64,000 nt of DNA from positions 70,922-134,921 of the forward strand of contig JBKCTV010000015.1 of NCBI GenBank assembly GCA_046318595.1, written 5' to 3'. A program made the position numbers and the translations under genes. Below, piece after piece: positions 58,440 to 64,000 of this stretch. This DNA comes from DAITMV01 sp046318595 (GTDB taxonomy: Bacteria > Pseudomonadota > Gammaproteobacteria > Burkholderiales > Burkholderiaceae_B). The stretch's first letter is position 1; every line of letters starts with the position of its first letter. The notes below the pieces were generated by a model that worked only from the letters and a program-made list of their open reading frames with translations, made no database searches and had not been told where the DNA came from.

Positions 58440-59281
58440 TTCCCCGAAGCGCCACCGCCGCCAAACCCACCCCCGCCACCACCAAAACCGCCACCAAAGC
58501 CACCGCTGCCCTGTCCGCCATATAAGCCGCCCAAGCCACGGGCGCCCAGCAAGCCGCCACCAAATAAATTAAACAATAAGGCCAGCAGGCCAGCGCCCAG
58601 AGCAATCGACAAGGCCCCGGCAAACCACCAGGCCAACAGCCCCACGCCACCAGCGGTAACCACCGCGCCGGGCAAGCGCCCCAGCACGGCGCGCAGCACG
58701 CCGCCAACCGCCACGGCGAGCAACAGAATCACAGGCAACAGCGTTTGCATTTTCGATAAACCGGCCGCCCGATGGCTCACCGGTGCCGGCAGCGCTTCGC
58801 CATCGATGACGCGCATCATTTGCTGCAGGCAGGCATCAATCCCGCCATAAAAGTCGCCGCGCTGAAAACGTGGCGTGATGATTTCGCTGACGATGCGTTT
58901 GCTCGTGGCGTCGGTCAGTGCGCCTTCCAGCCCATAACCGACTTCGATGCGCACAGTACGGTCGGCTTTGGCGATCAGCAACAAGGCGCCGTCGTCGATG
59001 CCCTTACGGCCCAGTTTCCATTGCTCGGCGACCCGCAAAGCATACTGCTCGATGGCTTCCGGGGCCGTGCTTGGCACGATCAGCACGGCCAATTGACTAC
59101 CCTTGCGTGCTTCGAAACTCTGCAGCGTCAGTGTCAGGCGCTGACGTTGGGCGTCATCGAGCGTTGCCGTCTGGTCGATGACCCGGGCCGTCAAGGGCGG
59201 CACCGGTAGCGGCTGCGCAGCGGCGAACACGCTCCAGCCGAATGTCAGGCCGACGAGCAGACTTTTCAACGAACGAGGCAT
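58433..59281 (-). CDS. YgcG-like membrane protein with TPM domain and Gly-rich tail
   Basis: 282 residues. Signal peptide (cut after AAA, about residue 22), TPM domain about 30-160 (VIDQTATLDDAQRQRLTLTL, GIDDGALLLIAKADRTVRIE, VGYGLEGALTDA), then two hydrophobic segments (LLPVILLLAVAVGGVL and ALSIALGAGLLALLF). A Gly/Phe-rich tail runs over the last 40 residues. This is the layout of E. coli YgcG. The protein starts 1 bp after the LemA stop, so translation is coupled. The extracytoplasmic TPM domain may bind a partner with LemA; unproven. Confidence 0.88.
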   Translation of the reverse strand: MPRSLKSLLVGLTFGWSVFAAAQPLPVPPLTARVIDQTATLDDAQRQRLTLTLQSFEARKGSQLAVLIVPSTAPEAIEQYALRVAEQWKLGRKGIDDGALLLIAKADRTVRIEVGYGLEGALTDATSKRIVSEIITPRFQRGDFYGGIDACLQQMMRVIDGEALPAPVSHRAAGLSKMQTLLPVILLLAVAVGGVLRAVLGRLPGAVVTAGGVGLLAWWFAGALSIALGAGLLALLFNLFGGGLLGARGLGGLYGGQGSGGFGGGFGGGGGGFGGGGASGKW

Positions 59282-59904
59282 CAGGGCGCCACCGCAGCGG
59301 GTTTAGTGACCGGAGCGCTACCGAAGTCGACGGTGGGCGGGGCCGAAATCGCCTTCTCGTTTTCGACCGTGAAGTTGGGCTTGGGCGGATAGCCGAACGC
59401 CTTGGCTGTCAGGTTGGTCGGAAACGAGCGGATGTGTACGTTATACGCCTGCACCGACTGAATATAACGGTTGCGGGCCACGGTGATGCGGTTTTCCGTC
59501 CCTTCCAGCTGGGCCTGCAAATCGCGGAACAAGCCGTCGGACTTGAGCTGCGGATAGTTTTCGCTGACGACCAAAAGCCGCGACAGCGCGCCCGACAAAG
59601 CGCCCTGCGCGGCTTGAAACTTGGCCAATGCGGCCGGGTCGTTCAGCACCTCGGGCGTGACTTGCATGCTGGTGGCCGCCGCGCGGGCCTGCGTGACCTG
59701 CGTCAGCACGTCCTTTTCCTGCGCGGCATAAGCCTTGACGGTACTGACCAGGTTTGGGACCAGATCAGCGCGCCGCTGATACTGGTTGACGACTTCGGCC
59801 CAACTGGCCTTGATCTGCTCGTCATTGCTTTGCAGGGTGTTGTAGCCACAGCCGCTCAAACCCAGGCTCAACAAAACGATCCAGACCCACCATGATTTAC
59901 GCAT
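59281..59904 (-). CDS. lemA: LemA-family lipoprotein
   Basis: 207 residues from MRKSWWVWIVLL. The lipobox is LSGCGYN, so the protein is probably lipidated and exported. The four-helix LemA domain follows: NTLQSNDEQIKASWAEVVNQ, YQRRADLVPNLVSTVKAYAA, then ENRITVARNRYIQSVQAYN. A 16-codon upstream extension is open but would spoil the signal peptide. 17 bp separate it from the big sugar-enzyme gene upstream. LemA and YgcG-type genes form a common operon pair. Confidence 0.92.
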   Translation of the reverse strand: MRKSWWVWIVLLSLGLSGCGYNTLQSNDEQIKASWAEVVNQYQRRADLVPNLVSTVKAYAAQEKDVLTQVTQARAAATSMQVTPEVLNDPAALAKFQAAQGALSGALSRLLVVSENYPQLKSDGLFRDLQAQLEGTENRITVARNRYIQSVQAYNVHIRSFPTNLTAKAFGYPPKPNFTVENEKAISAPPTVDFGSAPVTKPAAVAP

Positions 59905-59921
59905 TCGTTTCTCCAAGAAAG

Positions 59922-62900
59922 TTAACACTCGATTTCGCTCAATAAGCCGCACGCGGCTTCCGCCCGTTGCTTACTGAGCAAAACGGTTTCCGCAGCCCGT
60001 TTGCCGGCCACGAAGGCATGATCCGAGTTGTAATACTCCCATTCGCTGTAACGGCCGGACAAGCTGATGTCGTATTGCGCCAGCCAGTCGCGGATCATTG
60101 CAACGTTTGCCGCCCGGGCATGATCGTACAACACATACGCGTATGGCATATCGACCAGATTGGCCGTGATGACGACATCGTTAGCATTGAACATACCCAC
60201 TTTGATGCAATCCGCGATGCAGCGCGCGATCAGCGCCTCGCCATCGACCGGCAGCGGTTTGGTCGGCGAATACGTGATCTCGCAAGTGAGCCCGAAACCG
60301 CCCGGTGGGTTGCAATGCGGGCTCGCGTTACCCTGCACGAATATCCGGTGAAAAATCGTTTCTTCCGGATAATAAACCCAATGCTTGTCCGTGAGCTTGG
60401 CGCGGCCGATGCCGAGGTTGACGCAGCGTACCGAAACATGGCGCAGGCCTTGCGCCGCCTGCACGACTTCGCTTGTGGCCTGCTTGCCGGTGAGCTTGAT
60501 CAGCTCAGGCAAGGGCAGCGTGCTGATGAGATGGTCGTAACGGAAACGCCGGCCATCGGCCAGGGCAATCGCGTGTTCCTCGGGCAGCACTTGCACGATG
60601 TCCGCGCCGGTTTCGACCTTTCCCTGGATATGCGGCATGAAACCCTGCACCAGCGCCTCGAAACCACCGTGCAACGGATAGCCGAAGCGTGCATTCGGGC
60701 CCATCGGTTTGCCGACCGGCTCCAGCGCACCCTCGATGATTTCGCCCAGATCGGGCAGAGGCACACGACCGCCGAGCCACGACGTTTCCATGTCGGACAA
60801 TGGCACGGTCCAGAGCTTCAGGTTATAGGGCACGGCGAAGTGTTTGGCGATGCCTGATCCCCAGACCTTGTAGATGAACGCTTCGAAATTTTTCGGGGTT
60901 GCCGGCAAATCGCCGAACCGCGCCTCCATGGCGCCAACGATACATTCCTTGATCACCGCCGGCGGCAAGCCGTACAGCGCACCCTGAAACGGATACCGCG
61001 TATAAACGTTTTTGCTGTAGACCCAGGCTTCGCGGTTCTGCCAGTGCAGATTACCGCCGAGCAGTTTCTCGTACAGCTTGAGCACATACGGGTCGTTCGA
61101 AAACATGATGTGGCCGGCATAATCGAACGTAAACCCCTTGTCTTTGATCGACCGGCACCAGCCGCCCACATCGTGATTTTTTTCCAGGAGCAAAGCGCCT
61201 GCGCCGTAATGATAGGCGGCGCTCAGGCCCGTCGGTCCGCCCCCGGCAATGACGCATTCCACGGCCTGCATCGCGGCCGGTGTCGGCAAGCGGTTGACTT
61301 TGGCCAGACTGGTCGTGTCGACCTTGGCCGGTGCGACAGTCTGCTCACCCGCCAGCGCGGACGACAGCAGGCCGTGCATCTGTTCGGCGGTATCGTCCCA
61401 TGAGGTTGCCGCAACCACGGCCCGCATGCTTGCCTGCAGGGCGGCGGTCTGCGCGGGGGTTTGCTGCAACGCCGCTGCGCAAGCGTCGATGAACTGCCGA
61501 TGGTCATGCGCAATCGCCACGATGTCGCCGTAGGGTTCGGCGACATCCTTGATTGCCGTGCTGACGATCGGCAACTCGGCCGCCATGTATTCGAGCACTT
61601 TGGTCGGGCTGATGAAGCGGGTCGCCTCGTTGATCGCGAACGGCAGCAAACACACGTCCCAACCGGCCAGAAACTGCGGCAGCGCCTGATAAGGCTGCTG
61701 CCCCAGATAATGAATATTGCTTCGGTGCGGCAAACTGGCGGGGTCGATCTTGACGATCGGTCCCACCAGCACGATCTGCCATTCGGGATGCTCCGTGGCC
61801 AGCGCTGCGATCAGTTCGGTATCGAAACGCTCGTCGATTACCCCGTAGAAGCCCAAGCGCGGCCGGCGCATCGCGGCCTGCAAGGGATGGCCGTTGCTGC
61901 GGTCCAGCGCCTGCTCGAAATGCACCACGTCGACACTGCTCGGAAAGCAATACGCATTGGGATGACGCTGGCGCTTGGCTTCATAAAGGCTGGGTCCGCC
62001 GGTGAAGACCAGGTCGGCGCTGGCGAGCAGGGCGGTTTCGCGTTGCAGCATCTGCCGAGGTGGATTCTTGAAAGCGGCCAGCTCGTCCATGCAGTCGTAA
62101 ACGACCAGGCTCGGCGTTAAAGACTGAAGCAGCGGCAGCGCCATCGGCGTATAAAACCAGACGATGGGGTTTTCGTTGGCTGTCAACAGCTCGCTCAGCA
62201 TGGCCTGCAGCAGCGGGAGCTGATCGTCATGGAAACCGGCGGCCGGTATCGCCGTATGCGGCCGGTAAACGGTGACGTTCGGCGCGGGCTGCGATTGCGC
62301 CAAAAAACCAGCGCCCTCATGAAAAACGGGCTCTTCAAAAAAAATGATGCGATGGTGCCGGGCCAGGCGGGTCAGCAAATGCTGGGGCCGTTGAAACACA
62401 AAGTCCCAGCGCAGATGAGAAAAAACAAGAATAGTCGACATACGGTTTCCTTGAAAATACGATGGTTGAACGCTTGCGTAAAATTGATCGGATCGCTGCG
62501 CCTGTCGCAGTGCCCGGGCATAAGGTGCGTTCAAGACACGGGCTTGCGGATCCACGCCGACCGGCTCGATATCCCACAAACCGCTGCGGTGCCAGATGTG
62601 CTCCCGATCCCAGTCGGGCCGGTCGATGACCGGATACAGACAAATACCGCGACAATCGACACCCTGCTGCGTCGCCAGCCGGATTTGCGCGGCCACATCC
62701 TGCAGCCAGGCGCCCCGCCCGCTGCCGACGTGGCTGGTTTCGCTGAGCACGAGCGGCCGGCCGTAGCGCTGAAAAACGTCTTTCAACAGCTTGCTGAGCG
62801 GCGCACGCCGCGCATCGCCCAGATGCCAGGCAAGCCTTGCACCGCTGCCGACCTCCCATTGGTTGTCGTGGTAATAGTTGACGCCAATCAAGTCCAGGTG

Positions 62901-63605
62901 ACGCGGAGTCCCGCCCAGCTCGGGATGCGTGCGACCAGCCAGCATGTCCCAGGCTTCGAACTGCAATGCATGTTCGCGCGCGGCCGCGTCACAGGTCACG
63001 GCGGCGTTGGGCTGCGCGGCCACATTAACCACAGGGTCGACATGCAAGACCCGCGCCCTCGGGTCGACGTCCCAGATGGCGTCGCAGCCAGCGATGGCCG
63101 CACGGACGAGCTGCCGTTTGGCGCCGCCGGGTGGTCGTTCTCGCGCTGGAAAGTACCCGACATCGAGCGCCCAACTGTGAAACGAGATCTCGTTGATTGG
63201 TGAATAGATCGGCGGCTGGTCGGTGAATTTTTCTAAAAACCGCGTCGTGCGCCGGCAAAAACGCGCAAAACGGCCGATGAACGTCGATGAATAAAAATCG
63301 ATGTCGGCGGGCCAGCCATAGTGTAAAAACGTCCAGCAGATCTGGATGCCAAGATCGCGGGCCGCCGCCGCACGCGTTTCCAGCGACGAAAAGTCAAACG
63401 CGCCGTCGCGTTCGACCAAGCGCCAGCCAACGCTTTCGCGCACGGTCCGAATACCGAAATCCGCCAGCAAGCGATAGTCTTCGCGCGCCCGCGCGGCGTG
63501 GCCGGTCGCGTCGTTCATCGAGAGCAGGCGGCCACCAGCGTTGAGGTGATCGGCGCCTTCGTAACCCGCTTGCCAAAAGGAGTTGAATCGCAGGGGGGAA
63601 GCCAC
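59922..63605 (-). CDS. Three-domain fusion: glycoside-hydrolase-like, glycosyltransferase, UDP-galactopyranose-mutase-like flavoprotein
   Basis: 1227 residues in one frame, GTG start. Domain 1 (1-385) is a TIM-barrel glycosidase of clan A/GH1-like type: INE (acid/base E139) and SET (nucleophile E289), with GVNYYHDNQWE between. Domain 2 (389-760) is a GT-B retaining glycosyltransferase (HLRWDFVFQRPQHLLTRL; the donor-binding region NEATRFISPTKVLEYMAAEL). Domain 3 (about 780-1227) has the FAD motif GGGPTG (788-793), GGWCRSI and FDYAGHIMF as in UDP-galactopyranose mutase and its relatives. No signal peptide or membrane helix, so cytoplasmic. An internal Shine-Dalgarno and ATG (M389) begin domain 2. 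Likely role: making a galactofuranose-like or other unusual glycan; substrate unknown. Confidence 0.8.
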   Translation of the reverse strand: MASPLRFNSFWQAGYEGADHLNAGGRLLSMNDATGHAARAREDYRLLADFGIRTVRESVGWRLVERDGAFDFSSLETRAAAARDLGIQICWTFLHYGWPADIDFYSSTFIGRFARFCRRTTRFLEKFTDQPPIYSPINEISFHSWALDVGYFPARERPPGGAKRQLVRAAIAGCDAIWDVDPRARVLHVDPVVNVAAQPNAAVTCDAAAREHALQFEAWDMLAGRTHPELGGTPRHLDLIGVNYYHDNQWEVGSGARLAWHLGDARRAPLSKLLKDVFQRYGRPLVLSETSHVGSGRGAWLQDVAAQIRLATQQGVDCRGICLYPVIDRPDWDREHIWHRSGLWDIEPVGVDPQARVLNAPYARALRQAQRSDQFYASVQPSYFQGNRMSTILVFSHLRWDFVFQRPQHLLTRLARHHRIIFFEEPVFHEGAGFLAQSQPAPNVTVYRPHTAIPAAGFHDDQLPLLQAMLSELLTANENPIVWFYTPMALPLLQSLTPSLVVYDCMDELAAFKNPPRQMLQRETALLASADLVFTGGPSLYEAKRQRHPNAYCFPSSVDVVHFEQALDRSNGHPLQAAMRRPRLGFYGVIDERFDTELIAALATEHPEWQIVLVGPIVKIDPASLPHRSNIHYLGQQPYQALPQFLAGWDVCLLPFAINEATRFISPTKVLEYMAAELPIVSTAIKDVAEPYGDIVAIAHDHRQFIDACAAALQQTPAQTAALQASMRAVVAATSWDDTAEQMHGLLSSALAGEQTVAPAKVDTTSLAKVNRLPTPAAMQAVECVIAGGGPTGLSAAYHYGAGALLLEKNHDVGGWCRSIKDKGFTFDYAGHIMFSNDPYVLKLYEKLLGGNLHWQNREAWVYSKNVYTRYPFQGALYGLPPAVIKECIVGAMEARFGDLPATPKNFEAFIYKVWGSGIAKHFAVPYNLKLWTVPLSDMETSWLGGRVPLPDLGEIIEGALEPVGKPMGPNARFGYPLHGGFEALVQGFMPHIQGKVETGADIVQVLPEEHAIALADGRRFRYDHLISTLPLPELIKLTGKQATSEVVQAAQGLRHVSVRCVNLGIGRAKLTDKHWVYYPEETIFHRIFVQGNASPHCNPPGGFGLTCEITYSPTKPLPVDGEALIARCIADCIKVGMFNANDVVITANLVDMPYAYVLYDHARAANVAMIRDWLAQYDISLSGRYSEWEYYNSDHAFVAGKRAAETVLLSKQRAEAACGLLSEIEC

Positions 63606-64000
63606 GGCAATGCTTTGGTCGACAGGAAAAGCTTACATGCAGCAATCGACATACCTGAGCAGGCGTTTTGCCGGATTTAATCGCACGCCGGTAGCACAAT
63701 CAGGGTTTTCCCTTAAAGAATAATTGGAACTAACCCGGATATTTCACCGTCTCCCGTTGCAAGCTGTCTGGCGTAGGTTGATCGCCGAATCATCGTTTGG
63801 CCGCAGCCAATGCGCCGGAATTTGACAGCCAACCCGAAACCCGGACGAACCTCCCCCTTCCCCCCGAAGTGTCAACGTGTCGGGGGCGCACTGGGATTTG
63901 CTTATGGAGAGGCCAGCGCGCGGGCGGCAGTCAAAAAAATATTTCGTAACGGATGGTGCGAAGCCAACAGAATCCGTATGCGTCGTGTGTTGCGGATCAC
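63606..64000. other. 395-bp noncoding right end
   Basis: No gene is recognised. It contains the region upstream of the fusion gene, and an inverted repeat CCCCCGA/TCGGGGG (63861-63867 and 63880-63886, 12-base loop) with no T-run. An ATG at 63953 opens a 16-codon frame to the window edge that could begin a gene, but it cannot be judged. Confidence 0.4.

Noticed and set aside
58433..58560. Short-period G/C repeats that could be taken for a repeat array
   Set aside because: They encode the Gly-rich tail of the YgcG-like protein; they are codon-level low complexity, not a CRISPR or DNA repeat.

Overview
The window is a chromosomal replication-origin region from a betaproteobacterium, most likely order Burkholderiales. 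No genus is assigned. The basis is gene order: rpmH-rnpA-yidD-yidC-mnmE diverging from dnaA-dnaN-gyrB (no recF between dnaN and gyrB), mnmG-rsmG-parA-parB followed by the atpIBEFHAGDC operon, then hemE and priA. A topB-dprA / def-fmt-htpX-rsmB-DUF4390-ntrY-ntrX block is also present. All of this is typical of that order.

Layout. 1-2.9 kb: tail of a probable ABC-2 permease, an unknown anchored helical protein, and three tandem type IV pilin-like genes. 3-9.3 kb: queH, an orphan ParA, a YdiL-like protein, an mnmC FAD domain and topoisomerase III. 9.4-19 kb: dprA and a LysM-less relative of its usual neighbour, diverging from def-fmt-htpX-rsmB-DUF4390-ntrY and a short NtrX-like regulator. 19-23 kb: an IS4-type transposase remnant, then two related sigma-54 activators flanking small membrane-protein genes (YqjD/YqjE type). 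23-31 kb: a beta-propeller protein, tRNA-Arg(CCG), a YceI-YceI-cytochrome b561 operon, a c-type cytochrome, Rep helicase and PriA. 31-45 kb: hemE, the ATP synthase operon with a clear sigma-70 promoter, parB-parA-rsmG-mnmG, then an imperfect tandem duplication of about 500 bp carrying two perfect parS sites. 45-52 kb: TSUP permease, GTP-dependent PEP carboxykinase, a helical-repeat protein coupled to mnmE, yidC, yidD, rnpA and rpmH. 52-58 kb: dnaA, a cluster of DnaA boxes (probable oriC), dnaN and gyrB. 58-64 kb: two TPM-domain proteins, LemA, and a 1227-residue protein joining a glycoside-hydrolase-like domain, a glycosyltransferase and a UDP-galactopyranose-mutase-like flavoprotein.

Functional picture. 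Most genes are core: replication initiation and restart (dnaA, dnaN, gyrB, priA, rep, topB), origin segregation (parA, parB, parS), energy (ATP synthase, cytochromes, pckG), tRNA U34 modification (mnmG, mnmE, mnmC, queH), and initiator-methionine formylation/deformylation (fmt, def). The least ordinary items are the three-domain sugar enzyme, whose first junction still carries a Shine-Dalgarno/ATG; the duplicated parS segment at mnmG; the mosaic pilin triplet; and a perfect DnaA box in an AT-rich island upstream of priA. No CRISPR array, rRNA, prophage or intact insertion sequence was seen.
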